Positions 1 through 8,931 of a DNA stretch of 64,000 nt are shown here, in pieces. The stretch spans positions 1-64,000 of the forward strand of contig QEVJ01000005.1 in assembly GCA_003576845.1 (NCBI GenBank). Reading direction: 5' to 3'. Source of the DNA: Planctomycetota bacterium. GTDB taxonomy: Bacteria; Planctomycetota; Planctomycetia; Pirellulales; PLA5. The position numbers and the translations under genes were made by a program. The notes under the pieces were generated by a model that saw only the letters and a list, made by a program, of their open reading frames with translations, did no database searches and was not told the origin of the DNA. The first letter of the stretch is position 1, and every line of letters starts with the position of its first letter.

Positions 1-50
1 CGCCCCTCGCCCCGCGCCCCTCGCCCCGCGCCCCTCGCCCCTCGCCCCGC
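1..50. repeat. C-rich tandem repeat (14-bp unit)
   Basis: The first 50 bases are tandem copies of CGCCCCTCGCCCCG, the last one irregular. The tract lies about 75 bases beyond the stop codon of the PEP-CTERM gene. Similar words recur at 6394-6429 and 55831-55860, so this is one member of a dispersed tract family. The other strand is G-rich. Confidence 0.85.
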
Positions 51-126
51 AAACAAAAAGGCCCGGACCAGCCAAAGCCGATCCGGGCCGCAAGGGTTAT
101 GAACCAATCTCTCGGCGAGCCAAACG

Positions 127-2664
127 CTACGCCTTCTTCATCCGCCGCCGAGCCGCGAACAGCCCGATCACGCCCATCGAGACGAGGACGTAGGTCGAGG
201 GTTCGGGGACGAGGCTCCACGAAAGGATTTCGTGACGGTTGTTAGCCCCGCCGGTACCGGCGGTGAAGCCGGCGTAAATCTCGTCGTATGCGTTGCCGAG
301 CAACGCCGGGAGGTCGACTGTGGTGGTCAGCGTCGGCAGGGCCGGCTTGACATCGTCCGGCGAGAAAAAGACATCCATGACCTTGGTCGCTCCGTCGTAC
401 TCGACCCACACGAAATAGTCGCCGCCGTCATTGAACCGCGGGATCATTGCGCGGGCGACCGAGTTCGGGCCGAGATGGGCGTTGTTCGAACTGTCGATGC
501 CGATGTGGACCTGACCGGCAGTGACGCCGCCGTCGAACGAGCCGCCGCCCCAGGTATCCAATTCGATCGCGACAAAGTTCGCCGAGATACCATCGACGCC
601 AATTGCGCCGCCGGCGCCGCCGACGACCGCAGCGCCTCGCGGGCCGGTCGTCAACACAAACGTCAAACCATCAGCGCCGGGACCGTTGGTCGCAGGACCA
701 GCAGGACCGCCGCCGGCCGGAAGCGAAATCTCGAACGCAAACTTCGTCTTGAAGTTGAAGTCCCGTTGCAGGGCAACCGGAACGTTCAGCATTGCGCTGC
801 CCGCCTGGTTGTTGATGTTGTCCGTCAATCGCAATCGGCCGTCGACAATGCCCGCGGTGCCGGTGCCGTTGAATTGGAAGATTCCTTCCTGACCCGTGAA
901 ATCCGAAAACGCGAATTCCGCGGGAACGACTTCGTACGGTGCGGACGACGACTCTTGCGAGTCGAAGGACCAAGAGCGAAGCTCGGCGGTATGATTCGCC
1001 CCGCCCGTACCGCCGGCGAAGCCAAGGTACACGTCGTTGCCAGTGAAGATGCCGCGGAGGTCGATTCGCTGCGAGATCGTCGCCGACGCGGGCTTAATGT
1101 TCGTCTCGGAAACGTACACGTCCATCATGTCGGTCTTGCCGTCGTAGTCGACCCACACGTTGCGCGTAGGCGCGTTCGAGACGGCGGTCCACTGCGGAAT
1201 CGCACCGGCCGCCGATTGCTCGACGCTGAAGCGAGCCCCCGACGTGTTAATCGCAATGTGGTTGCCGTTCGTGTTCGCGTTTGCGGCCACATCCCACGAA
1301 CCGCCATGCCATGTATCGAGCTCGACAAATACGGCGGGCCCGACCGTTGGATTATTGACCACAGTGTTCGGCGCGACGCCGGCAACGCCCAAACCGCCGC
1401 CACCAGAACCCGCAGCCACGGCGCCGCGCGGATCCTGATGAAGCATAAAGACCACACCGTCGGCGCCCGGATTATCGCCGCAGCAATCCGTGCCGGCGCC
1501 GTTATTCATGCGGACCTCGAATTGCGTGCTGAACGACAAGTCATCCGCCAGCGTAACCGGTTTGTTGAGATAAACGGTACCCGATTGGTTGTTGATGTTC
1601 GGCATGATGCGAGCGACCGGAGCACCGTCGACCGTATCGGTGCTCGGAATCGCCGAACCGTTAAATACGAGCGAATTAACTGCCGTCGCGGCGTTGCCGG
1701 CGTTAAACTCGAACGGCAACGAGTGCGTCCCGGAAGGCGGCATAAAGCTGATGCCATAACGGTTTGAGAGATATCCTTCGACCGACATGCGATCCGCGTC
1801 GCTAAGGGCTTGGTCAAAGATAATCACCTCAGCGATATCGCCCAGATAACCTTCCGACCAACCGGAAATTCGGCTACCGAGTGCAAACTGGGCGGAAGCG
1901 TTGCTGCCGGTCTTCAACTGGTGGGCCGGTGCGACGGGGACAGTATTCGTGCCTTGAAGATCAACGAGCCCGGCATTCATTCCATTGACCCACATACGAT
2001 CGGCGCCGGCGCGGCCAATGCCCGCGAGGAAATCGTTGTCGTAGGTGAACGTGACGACAGAGGGTCGCGCGCTGGAAGCGACCGAGCCGTTGTCGACGCC
2101 GCCCCAATAGTGATTGGAAAACGTTCGCGTACCGCCAGCCGCCGCGAGAACGCCATAAGAGAAGTCGTTCGTGGCGGAACCCCAATGCAACACGTGTTCA
2201 ATACCGTTCGTGGCCGGCCGCGGCATGATATTGTTGACAACCGCGAACACCGTGCGGTCGCTGTTGCCGACAGCAGGCTGGGGAACGCCCGTCGCCGCGC
2301 TGCCCGGCAAGCCGTCGACTGTACGGCGCAGGAAGTCATTCGAGCCGTCGAACCGAATGGCCGGCATGTTGTTAAGCGCCGGAACCGAGGCGATGAACGT
2401 CGGCTGGTTCGCTGCCGTCGGGTGCGTGACATCGCGGTTGGTGTTAAGCGCGATGTCCGACAGGTCGTCCCATTGAGCTACGGTCGCGCCATTGAGCGTG
2501 ACGCCGGAATCCGCTCGAAACCAAGCGGTCAAGTTCGGGTCTCCCGGAGTAGGTACGCCGCCGATGCCAAGAATCACGGCTTGCGCCGACGTCGCACAAC
2601 CGACGTAAATTGCGCCGGCTAGGAGCCATTTCGCGCTCCGAGCAAAGAGTTTTCTCGCATTCAT
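127..2664 (-). CDS. PEP-CTERM protein with LamG-like and two L-type lectin-like domains
   Basis: Exported protein of 845 residues. An Arg/Lys-containing N-terminus and hydrophobic stretch ending near TSAQA make a signal peptide. A concanavalin A/LamG-like domain follows (about residues 45-305, containing LTAWFRADSG and a C-terminal DRMSVEGYLSNRYGI block). Then come two related lectin-like domains with matching motifs (GADGVVFML...FVELDTW and GADGLTFVL...AIELDTW). The C-terminus is a PEP-CTERM tail: VPEPSTYVL, hydrophobic segment, then ARRRMKK, which in this family is the exosortase sorting signal. I chose the ATG at 2664 because the upstream reading frame is low-quality sequence and the signal peptide begins here. 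The ligand is unknown; carbohydrate binding is inferred from the fold only. Confidence 0.85.
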   Translation of the reverse strand: MNARKLFARSAKWLLAGAIYVGCATSAQAVILGIGGVPTPGDPNLTAWFRADSGVTLNGATVAQWDDLSDIALNTNRDVTHPTAANQPTFIASVPALNNMPAIRFDGSNDFLRRTVDGLPGSAATGVPQPAVGNSDRTVFAVVNNIMPRPATNGIEHVLHWGSATNDFSYGVLAAAGGTRTFSNHYWGGVDNGSVASSARPSVVTFTYDNDFLAGIGRAGADRMWVNGMNAGLVDLQGTNTVPVAPAHQLKTGSNASAQFALGSRISGWSEGYLGDIAEVIIFDQALSDADRMSVEGYLSNRYGISFMPPSGTHSLPFEFNAGNAATAVNSLVFNGSAIPSTDTVDGAPVARIMPNINNQSGTVYLNKPVTLADDLSFSTQFEVRMNNGAGTDCCGDNPGADGVVFMLHQDPRGAVAAGSGGGGLGVAGVAPNTVVNNPTVGPAVFVELDTWHGGSWDVAANANTNGNHIAINTSGARFSVEQSAAGAIPQWTAVSNAPTRNVWVDYDGKTDMMDVYVSETNIKPASATISQRIDLRGIFTGNDVYLGFAGGTGGANHTAELRSWSFDSQESSSAPYEVVPAEFAFSDFTGQEGIFQFNGTGTAGIVDGRLRLTDNINNQAGSAMLNVPVALQRDFNFKTKFAFEISLPAGGGPAGPATNGPGADGLTFVLTTGPRGAAVVGGAGGAIGVDGISANFVAIELDTWGGGSFDGGVTAGQVHIGIDSSNNAHLGPNSVARAMIPRFNDGGDYFVWVEYDGATKVMDVFFSPDDVKPALPTLTTTVDLPALLGNAYDEIYAGFTAGTGGANNRHEILSWSLVPEPSTYVLVSMGVIGLFAARRRMKKA

Positions 2665-2978
2665 CTCACTAGCGCTCCAAAGGTGTCGCCGGCAGGACCG
2701 CGTCGCTGCCGAGTTCGTGTGTTTGAGATCGTTCGGCCAAACCGAAAGTCGGTTCTGTCGAGAAGGACCGCTTGCCCCGGCGAATTCGCCGAGACGCGCC
2801 GCATCGCGACGCTTTCGTAGCGCCGCGCCACGCACAGGTCGCGAAACACCGGGCGGCGACCGCCCGATGAGAGAATGTTTCTCCGCGTCGGCGAGCGACA
2901 CGGTTTCGTAACCTGATTAGCGTCCCTCCCTAACGACCGCGCAGAAACCTCCACGCGGAAAAACCCATACAACCCACT
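2665..2978 (-). other. long structured 5' leader of the PEP-CTERM gene
   Basis: About 310 bases lie between a plausible promoter and the start codon. They contain at least two perfect hairpins: 2850-2866 (7-bp stem CGGGCGG/CCGCCCG, 3-base loop) and 2740-2754 (6-bp stem AACCGA/TCGGTT, 3-base loop). No known riboswitch consensus was recognised. The role is inferred from length and structure only. Confidence 0.35.
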
Positions 2979-3006
2979 AGACTAGTTACGACGGAGGGAA
3001 AGTCAA
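2979..3006 (-). promoter_or_regulatory. possible sigma70-type promoter for the PEP-CTERM gene
   Basis: On the minus strand, TTGACT (3001-3006) is followed after 16 bases by TAGTCT (2979-2984). The -35 match is good and the -10 match weak (3 of 6). The remaining bases to the next gene (3007-3249) hold nothing else I recognise. Confidence 0.4.
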
Positions 3007-3249
3007 CAAACCGAGCCAACTATTTTCCGCGAAAAATTTCGCAGTCGAGACCGCGATTCTTTCCGCCGGGAGCCGCGTATTCGGAGCGCAAAATTGTGAG
3101 CCACGCGACCGAAGGCGGGGACGCCGCTTTCGAGCCGCGCGGAAAACACTGGATTCGCGACAAATCGCAGCTATCCTGAAATCGCTGCTCCTCTCGCTAC
3201 GCCTCTTGTGGCGGGACTGGGGGCAGGTCGTCTCTCACGGGCCATTTCC

Positions 3250-6200
3250 ATGCCTGGGAAATTCGATCGCAGGCGTTTCGCTTTGCACGGTTCCACAACG
3301 ATCCGCCTGGCATGGCTGACAGCGGCGGCGGCGCTGTTCATGCCCTTCGGCTGTGGCGAGCGAATTGACGACTCCGCGCCCGGCTCGGCGGCCGAGAATG
3401 CCACGACGGTAGAGAGCGAAGTGCCCGGCTATTTGCCGCGCGAGATCACCTATCGCGCGCTTCCGGCGATCGCCGCGGACGCAAGCCGGGCCGGCGGTTT
3501 TACGCGCGTCGCCGCCAGCGAATCGGGCGTCGATTTCACGGCCCCGATCGACGCGAAGCACCCGTTGCGGTTTCTGTATCACAGCGGATTCATGGCCGGC
3601 GGCGCGGCGATCGGCGATCTCGACGGCGACGGCAAGAGCGACCTGTTCGTCGCCGGCGGACCCGTGCCGAACAAGCTCTATCGCCAGACCGCGGCGTGGA
3701 AGTTCGAAGACATTACGGCGACCGCGGGCGTGGACGGCGGCGACAACTGGGCGGCCGGCGCGGCGCTCGTCGATATCGACGCCGACGGCGACTTGGATAT
3801 CTACGTCTGCAACTACGAGCGGCCGAACCAACTGTTCATCAACGACGGCAAAGCGCGGTTCACCGACGAGGCGGCGAAGTTCGGCCTGAATCTCGTCGAT
3901 GCCTCGCTGCAACCGACGTTTTGCGACTACGACCGCGACGGAGATCTCGACGTCTACGTACTGACCAATCGCGTCTACTATCCGCACGGCTATCCGAGCG
4001 ACCAGGTGACAATGCAAGGGGCGGATGGCAAGCCGCACGTCGTCGAGCGTTATCGGCGTTACTTCGGCATCGTGGACACGGGCGGCGGAAGGGTGACGCT
4101 GCGTCCCGCCGGGCGGCCGGATTTTCTCTATCGCAACGACAACGGTTACTTCACCGACGCGAGCGACGCGGCCGGCATCGCCGGTCTTGGCTTTGGACTT
4201 TCCGCGACGTGGTGGGACTACGACCAGGACGGCTGGACCGATCTGTACGTCGCCAACGACATGAACGACGAGGACAAGCTCTATCGCAACAACCGCGACG
4301 GCACGTTTACGAACGTCGTCGCCGACGTGCTGCCGCACACGTCGCAGTTCTCGATGGGCGCGGATTTCGGCGACCTCGATAACGATGGGCGGTTCGATTT
4401 CCTCGTCGCCGATATGTCGGCCACCACCCACTTCATGGCCAAGACGACGATGGGCGCAATGGGCGCGGGCCGGCCGGAACTGGAGGCCTATCCGTCGCGG
4501 CAGATGATGCGCAACGCCCTGTACGTCAATACCGGCACGCAGCGGTTCGCCGAAGCGGCCTATCTCGCGGGGTTGGCCAAGACCGATTGGACGTGGACGA
4601 TCAAGTTCGCCGACTTCGACAACGACGGCCGACTGGACGTGTACGTGACCAACGGCATGACGCGGAGTTTCAACGATTCCGACATCGTCGCTCCGCGGAA
4701 GACGCTGGCCACGCAGACGGAGTTCGATGCGTTCGCGGCGCTTCCCACGCGGCCCGAGCAGAATCTGGCGTTTCGCAATCGGGGCGAGTTCCTATTCGAC
4801 GACGCGAGCAAGCCGTGGCGGCTCGACCACAAGGGCATCAGCGGCCCGGCGGCGCACGGCGATCTCGACGGCGACGGCGACCTCGATCTGGTCGTCGTTA
4901 ACCTGGACGAGCCGGTAAGCCTGTATCGCAACGACGCGGCGACGGGCCATCGCGCCGTGTTGTCGCTTCGCGGATCGGGCGACAATCGCTTCGGCGTCGG
5001 CGCCCGCGTGCGGCTCGAAACGCCGTCGGGCGTGCAAGTGCGGCAGTTGATTCCGAACACCGGTTTTCTGGGCGGCAACGAGCCGAGCGTCCATTTTGGC
5101 CTGGGCGGCGATGCCGAAATCTCGCGGCTCGTCGTCGACTGGCCGAGTGGGCGGCAACAGACGTTCGAGAAGCTTCCGGCGGACCGGCACTACACGATTA
5201 CCGAAGCACAAACGACCGCGCCTGCGGTCGAAACGTTGCGCTCGCCGCAGTCGCCGGGTAAGACGTGGTTCGCGCGGAGCAACGCGATTCACGACGTGAA
5301 GCACGTCGAGCGGCCGTTCGACGACTTCAAGCGGCAGCCGCTGTTGCCGAACCAACTTTCGCAGCTTGGCCCGGGAATCGCCTGCGGCGACGTGGACGGC
5401 GACGGCGACGACGATTTGTACGTGGGCGGAGCAAGCGGACAGGCCGGGCAATTGCTCGTAAGCGACAAGGGGGCATTCCGCAAGGCGCCGTGCGCGGCGT
5501 TCGAGGCCGACTCCAAACACGAAGACATGGGCGCAGTGCTCTTCGACGCAGACGGCGACGGCGATCTGGACTTGTACGTCGTCAGCGGCAGCGTCGAATG
5601 CGAGCCGGGCGACGACGTATTGCGTGACCGGTTGTACTTGAACGATGGCCGAGGCGAGTTTACGAAAGCGCCGGCGGATGCCCTGCCGGACTTGCGCGAC
5701 AGCGGGAGCGTGGTGGCCGCCGGCGATTACGACGCCGACGGCGATCTCGATTTGTTCGTCGGTAGCCGCATGATTCCCGGACAATATCCGCTCGCGCCGC
5801 CGAGCCGCCTGCTGCGGAACGACGGCGGGAAGTTCGCGGATGTCGCCGCAGAGGTCGCGCCGGCGCTCGCCGATGCGGGCATGGTGACGTCGGCCGTGTG
5901 GAGTGACGCCAACGGCGACGGCCGGCTCGATCTGCTCGTCACGAGCGAGTGGGGCCCGTTGCGGCTACTCGTCAACGAAGGCGGCAAGCTCGTCGACCGG
6001 ACGAATGAAGCTGGCTTGGCCGAGAAGACGGGATGGTACAACGGCATCGCCGCGAGCGACGTCGACAACGACGGCGACATGGATTACGTCGTGACGAACT
6101 TCGGCCTGAACACCAAGTATCACGCCAGCGCGAAGAAGCCGACGCTGCTCTATTACGGCGATTTCGACAAGAGCGGCACGATGCAACTCGTCGAGGCCGA

Positions 6201-7065
6201 GTTCGAGCACGACCGGCTCTTCCCGGTCCGCGGGCGAAGCTGCTCTTCGCAGGCGATGCCGTTTATCCGCGACAAGTTTGCGACGTACAAAGACTTTGCC
6301 TTGGCGTCGCTGGACGACATTTACACAGAGAAGTGTCTGGCGGATGCGAAGCGGTTTGCGACGACTTCGCTGGAGTCGGGGGTGTGGGTTAACGGGGCGC
6401 GGGGTTCGGGGAGCGGGGCGCGGGGAGCGCCGAAATTCGAGTTCGTGGCGTTGCCGCGGATTGCCCAGATCTCGCCGGCGTTTGGGGTTGTCGTAGGTGA
6501 GTTCAACGGCGACGGAAAGCCGGATATTTATCTCGCGCAGAATTTTTATACGCCGCAATGGGAAACCGGCCGGATGGATGGCGGAGTTGGCATGCTGCTC
6601 GTAGGAAACGGCGACGGGACGTTTGAGCCGGTTGCGGCTAGCGAGAGCGGGCTGGTTGTGCCGGGCGATGCCAAGAGCGCTGTGTCGACCGACCTGAATG
6701 CCGACGGCAGGCCGGACCTCGTCGTGGGCGTGAATGACGGCGAAACGCTTGCTTGGCAGCGAGACGCGGCTCGGGCGGTCGAGGGCGACGAGTTGGGCGT
6801 CCGACTGATTGGACTCGCGGGCAATCCAACGGGAATCGGCGCGCGGATTACGGTCGCCGGCACGTCGGGACGCATTCAGACGGCCGAAGTTCACGCCGGC
6901 GGCGGCTATTTGTCGCAGTCGTCGCCCGTCGCTTGGTTTGGCGGCGAAGCGGCCGCGTCGCCCGCGAGCATTCACGTCCGCTGGCCCGACGGCAGGGAAA
7001 CTCATCTCGAAGCGCCGAACTTCCCGGAGCGCAGAGGCGGCGCGATGGTAATCGAGCGTCGCTAA
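3250..7065 (+). CDS. FG-GAP/VCBS repeat protein with two ASPIC/UnbV domains (CRTAC1-like)
   Basis: A 1271-residue exported protein. The N-terminus has a hydrophobic segment ending in PFGC, suggesting a lipoprotein, although the lipobox is poor. Most of the protein is FG-GAP/VCBS-type beta-propeller repeats carrying calcium-loop motifs (DLDGDGKSDLFVAGG, DIDADGDLDIYV, DYDRDGDLDVYV and many more). There are two UnbV/ASPIC-type modules: one mid-protein (NRFGVGARVRLETPSG... VDWPSGRQQTF) and one at the C-terminus (GIGARITVAG...VRWPDGRETHL). The protein therefore looks like two propeller-ASPIC units in tandem. A GC-rich repeat tract at 6394-6429 is translated in frame as a Gly/Ala/Arg/Ser-rich linker. 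The upstream GTG at 3208 is possible; I prefer the ATG at 3250, just before the signal peptide. Family members are extracellular; substrate unknown. Confidence 0.85.
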   Translation: MPGKFDRRRFALHGSTTIRLAWLTAAAALFMPFGCGERIDDSAPGSAAENATTVESEVPGYLPREITYRALPAIAADASRAGGFTRVAASESGVDFTAPIDAKHPLRFLYHSGFMAGGAAIGDLDGDGKSDLFVAGGPVPNKLYRQTAAWKFEDITATAGVDGGDNWAAGAALVDIDADGDLDIYVCNYERPNQLFINDGKARFTDEAAKFGLNLVDASLQPTFCDYDRDGDLDVYVLTNRVYYPHGYPSDQVTMQGADGKPHVVERYRRYFGIVDTGGGRVTLRPAGRPDFLYRNDNGYFTDASDAAGIAGLGFGLSATWWDYDQDGWTDLYVANDMNDEDKLYRNNRDGTFTNVVADVLPHTSQFSMGADFGDLDNDGRFDFLVADMSATTHFMAKTTMGAMGAGRPELEAYPSRQMMRNALYVNTGTQRFAEAAYLAGLAKTDWTWTIKFADFDNDGRLDVYVTNGMTRSFNDSDIVAPRKTLATQTEFDAFAALPTRPEQNLAFRNRGEFLFDDASKPWRLDHKGISGPAAHGDLDGDGDLDLVVVNLDEPVSLYRNDAATGHRAVLSLRGSGDNRFGVGARVRLETPSGVQVRQLIPNTGFLGGNEPSVHFGLGGDAEISRLVVDWPSGRQQTFEKLPADRHYTITEAQTTAPAVETLRSPQSPGKTWFARSNAIHDVKHVERPFDDFKRQPLLPNQLSQLGPGIACGDVDGDGDDDLYVGGASGQAGQLLVSDKGAFRKAPCAAFEADSKHEDMGAVLFDADGDGDLDLYVVSGSVECEPGDDVLRDRLYLNDGRGEFTKAPADALPDLRDSGSVVAAGDYDADGDLDLFVGSRMIPGQYPLAPPSRLLRNDGGKFADVAAEVAPALADAGMVTSAVWSDANGDGRLDLLVTSEWGPLRLLVNEGGKLVDRTNEAGLAEKTGWYNGIAASDVDNDGDMDYVVTNFGLNTKYHASAKKPTLLYYGDFDKSGTMQLVEAEFEHDRLFPVRGRSCSSQAMPFIRDKFATYKDFALASLDDIYTEKCLADAKRFATTSLESGVWVNGARGSGSGARGAPKFEFVALPRIAQISPAFGVVVGEFNGDGKPDIYLAQNFYTPQWETGRMDGGVGMLLVGNGDGTFEPVAASESGLVVPGDAKSAVSTDLNADGRPDLVVGVNDGETLAWQRDAARAVEGDELGVRLIGLAGNPTGIGARITVAGTSGRIQTAEVHAGGGYLSQSSPVAWFGGEAAASPASIHVRWPDGRETHLEAPNFPERRGGAMVIERR
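6394..6429. repeat. G-rich word repeat inside a coding region
   Basis: The words GGGGCGCGGGG, TTCGGGGAGC and GGGGCGCGGGG lie in tandem within the FG-GAP gene and are read in frame as a Gly-Ala-Arg-Gly-Ser linker near residues 1049-1060. They resemble the reverse complement of the tract at 1-50. Confidence 0.7.
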
Positions 7066-8069
7066 AAGCTCGGCTTGGCATCGAGCGATCGTAGCGGACG
7101 CCGCCGAGGCTTCCGAAGACGCGAGAAACTGCCGCTGGTCGCTCGCCGGAAGTCTTGCGGCTTCCGCTACGGTTCCTCCGTTTGGCCGGCGACCTGGAAT
7201 AATCGTGATTGCCGATAGAACCGCCACGATCGGCGCGACGTAAGAAGTATTGTCGCGGCGAATGCGGCTCGCGAGCGCCGGCGTGGCGGCAAGCTTTTCG
7301 CGACGCGGCGATTCGTCGTCACCGTTAGCGTCAACTCGACTTGCGGCAATGGGTTACGACTGTGCGATTTGCCGCGCTCGCCCATGTCTCGGCATCCGTA
7401 ATCGCGTCAACACCGGAGCATACGTCACGAGCGTCGGAAAGTTCTTAAAGTAACGGCCCCCCGCGAATCGAAACTATCTTTCGGAAGGCTTGTTCGGCGA
7501 ACGCCAGGAGTTCGTAATCCGCGGTTTCCGCGGGTTAAGAGCCTGCGTCCGTTTGCCGATAAGCCGTAGGGGGGATCTGCCAGAAAGACCGCGCCTCGGC
7601 TCCCAAGCTGTGGCTTCGCCGCCGTTCGTTCATGGCCCGCGACCTCGGGCGATGAACGGATTTCTGTGCGTTCTCTCCGCGCGTCGCGATTGCATTGGTC
7701 GTCGTTTGCGGCATGGCCCGATTGCGTGCCGCAGAAAGCCCGCCAACGGAGAGCGAGCTTTTTGCGGCTTGGATCGAGCGGCTGCGAGCGGCGAGGAAAT
7801 GCAAAGCCGCGTGCCTTCCAATTGGCGCGGATCAGAGGGAACTGAAACCAAGCCGCAGTGAGAAGCGAAACGTAAGCACGGCCCCGACCCAGATGTTCGC
7901 GAGTCATTCGTTCGTTACCCCATAACGGCGAATGCGATCGAAAGCTCGCCGCCACCGCAACGGCGCGTTCGATCAACCGCGAGCAAGGGGCACCCACTTG
8001 TGCCGGACCGGTGACGCCCGGCGCAGGTTCAAGTTCCCACACCCAGCGAAAATACACGGAGTGCCTGTA
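7066..8069. other. 1-kb region without a convincing gene
   Basis: No open frame here has a recognisable product or a good ribosome binding site. Apart from the REP-like element at 7090-7171, I see only GC-rich sequence and short hairpins, for example CCGCGG-TTT-CCGCGG near 7518. It may hold the 5' leader of the HTH-receiver gene at 8070, or gene remnants. Confidence 0.5.
7090..7171. repeat. REP-like palindromic element, family A copy 1
   Basis: Outer arms CGTAGCGGA (7090-7098) and TCCGCTACG (7163-7171) are perfect inverted repeats. Inside the right half is GGAAGTCTTGCGGCTTCC, almost identical to the copy at 12416-12433. It sits 25 bases after the FG-GAP gene's stop codon. Confidence 0.75.
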
Positions 8070-8642
8070 ATGAAGGTCTTCACAACCGGACAGGTCGCCA
8101 AGATCTGTAAAGTGGCCCCCCGCACCGTCAGCAAGTGGTTCGATTCGGGTCGTCTCAAGGGATACCGCATTCCCGGCTCGCAAGACCGGCGAATCCCGCG
8201 AGACTACCTGATCCGGTTCCTCAAGGAACACGGCATGCCGCTTGGCGATCTGGAAGACGAGACGATGGCCAAGGTGCTGATCGTCGGCCAGGATCAGGTG
8301 CTGATCGAAAACCTGAAGCGCGAGATTCCGTCGGAGCGGTCGTTCAAGGTCGCCGTCGCTTCGAGCGGATTCGAAGCCGGCATCCAAGCCGAGAGCTTCC
8401 ATCCCGACTGCATCATCGTCGACTTCTCGATCGGCCGGCACGAAGCGTTGCAGATTTGCCAGAATCTGCGCCGCAACACCGAGTTCACCGAGACGATCTT
8501 GATCGCCCTGCTGCCGGACGACGGCAGCCCGATGAGTTTCGATCGCTCGACGATCAACGAGACGTTCAAGAAGCCGTTCGACGTGGCCTTGTTGGCCGAA
8601 CGGCTCCGCACGTTGATCGGCTCGCGGAAAGAACTGGTCTAG
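8070..8642 (+). CDS. HTH (MerR/excisionase-like) - response regulator receiver fusion
   Basis: A 190-residue protein. Residues 1-55 are a winged-helix domain of the MerR/excisionase type (FTTGQVAKICKVAPRTVSKW, then GYRIPGSQDRRIPRDYL). Residues 67-185 are a receiver-like domain with IIVDFSIG, where D118 is the likely phosphoacceptor, and FKKPFD supplying the conserved lysine. The N-terminal acidic pair is reduced: LIVGQDQ has a single Asp. The start is set by GGAG at 8058-8061, eight bases before the ATG. It stands alone, with a strong terminator downstream. The HTH precedes the receiver, the reverse of the usual order. It is probably a transcriptional regulator; target and partner kinase are unknown. 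Confidence 0.85.
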   Translation: MKVFTTGQVAKICKVAPRTVSKWFDSGRLKGYRIPGSQDRRIPRDYLIRFLKEHGMPLGDLEDETMAKVLIVGQDQVLIENLKREIPSERSFKVAVASSGFEAGIQAESFHPDCIIVDFSIGRHEALQICQNLRRNTEFTETILIALLPDDGSPMSFDRSTINETFKKPFDVALLAERLRTLIGSRKELV

Positions 8643-8794
8643 TCGGATATCGAAGCGGACGAGGCCGCCGGAATCGCCGCCGGCGGCTCGATGCGGATTC
8701 GCCGGCCCTTCTTTTCCCCCCACCCACAACGCGCTCGGCGAATTTGCGACAAGCTCCGCTGCCACCTCGCGATTCTTCACGAAGCGAGATCAAC

Positions 8795-8830
8795 CCGTCG
8801 CGGCTAGACCCCCGCGACGGTTTTTCTTTT
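8795..8830 (+). terminator. intrinsic terminator
   Basis: A perfect 9-bp stem CCGTCGCGG (8795-8803) / CCGCGACGG (8812-8820) with an 8-base loop is followed by TTTTTCTTTT. It lies about 150 bases after the HTH-receiver gene and just before the end of the convergent MFS gene. Confidence 0.9.
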
Positions 8831-8931
8831 GACGGAGGTCCGCGTTGGCTCGTGCGGATGGCATCGTGGCGCTTCGGTGCCGTGTCCGCCATCCTGCGGA
8901 GCATGATGGCTACTTTGGTTCGGAATGCGAT

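Noticed and set aside
7425-8780. 451-codon frame on the minus strand
   Set aside because: It runs antisense to the HTH-receiver gene, is Arg-rich and shows no recognisable domain. The overlap is a by-product of high GC.
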